Assembly: GCA_038257155.1 (NCBI GenBank)
Contig: JBBSJP010000041.1
Span: 1-43,534 of the forward strand
DNA length: 43,534 bases
Origin: JANJTY01 sp038257155
GTDB lineage: Bacteria; Pseudomonadota; Gammaproteobacteria; Xanthomonadales; Xanthomonadaceae
Direction of reading: 5' to 3'
Positions 43,426 to 43,534 of the stretch are shown in pieces. Made by a program: the position numbers and the translations under genes. Every line of letters starts with the position of its first letter. Within the stretch, counting starts at the first letter, position 1. The notes under the pieces were generated by a model. That model made no database searches. It saw only the letters and a program-made list of their open reading frames with translations, and was not told the origin of the DNA.

Positions 43426-43534
43426 TCATGCAGCGTACTTCACGCGGGGATCCTGGAAGTACTTCATGACGCGCTCTGGCGCTTGCTCAAGCGCTTGCAT
43501 GTGCTCCGTCGCGACGGTCTTCAGCTTTGTCTTC
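43426..43534 (-). CDS. 3' end of an unidentified gene cut by the window edge
   Basis: A minus-strand frame enters at the window edge and runs 35 codons to a TGA (43428-43426). The visible C-terminus contains LEQAPERVMKYFQDPRVKYA, with Lys and Gln rich residues before it. The codon use is plausible for a real gene, and the adjoining large inverted repeat would fit a mobile-element context, but the fragment is too short to name a family. Confidence 0.4.
   Translation of the reverse strand, partial: KTKLKTVATEHMQALEQAPERVMKYFQDPRVKYAA

Overview
The window is a high-GC gammaproteobacterial chromosome segment. Gene content and order suggest a member of the Lysobacterales (Xanthomonadales) or a close relative; this is inferred from synteny and not proven. 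The indicators are exbB-exbD-msbA-lpxK-kdsB downstream of comEC, sdhCDAB followed by sdhE, a ygfX-like gene and lolC-lolD, carA/carB/greA, and a resident chromosomal integron.

Positions 1-5183 are the attI-proximal end of a chromosomal integron. The integrase gene intI (4170-5183, + strand) diverges from a cassette array that runs leftward on the - strand and leaves the window at base 1. Eight attC sites, each 90 bp from core to core and nearly identical, separate the cassettes. Six complete cassettes carry a short gene: two zinc-ribbon/membrane proteins, one lipoprotein, one protein with an N-terminal membrane segment, and two unknown proteins. Two others carry no convincing gene but are homologous to each other. 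A ninth cassette is cut by the window edge. Cassette genes start close to a core site, lack clear ribosome binding sites, and are visibly less GC-rich than the rest of the window.

Positions 5184-12977 hold a repeat cluster, a VOC-fold protein, and the carA - S9 peptidase - carB - greA group (all - strand), with a good promoter in front of carA. Positions 12978-25902 form a long - strand block: DUF4105 protein, comEC, exbB, exbD, msbA, lpxK, kdsB, a low-molecular-weight tyrosine phosphatase, a thioredoxin-like/NHL-repeat protein, uvrC and pgsA. Many of these genes overlap by 1-4 bp. The block combines lipid A and Kdo synthesis and export with DNA uptake, DNA repair and phospholipid synthesis.

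Positions 26006-33368 hold a TonB-dependent receptor (-), and on the + strand an FAD-dependent oxidoreductase, a membrane acyltransferase and an outer-membrane barrel with a very acidic, EF-hand-like segment, closed by a terminator. Positions 33375-41338 (-) hold the succinate dehydrogenase region: a small SDHAF4-type (DUF1674) gene, sdhC, sdhD, sdhA, sdhB, a large membrane protein, sdhE, a ygfX-like gene, lolC and lolD. A long perfect inverted repeat lies between sdhA and sdhB. A ygfZ-like gene diverges from this cluster, so complex II subunits, two assembly factors and an Fe-S-related protein sit together. The right end has an orphan PhnD-type binding protein, a 166-bp imperfect inverted repeat and the 3' end of an unidentified gene.

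The best candidate for something undescribed is the integron: the uniform attC sites, the paired gene-less cassettes, and a palindrome that overlaps candidate promoters for both integrase and cassettes.
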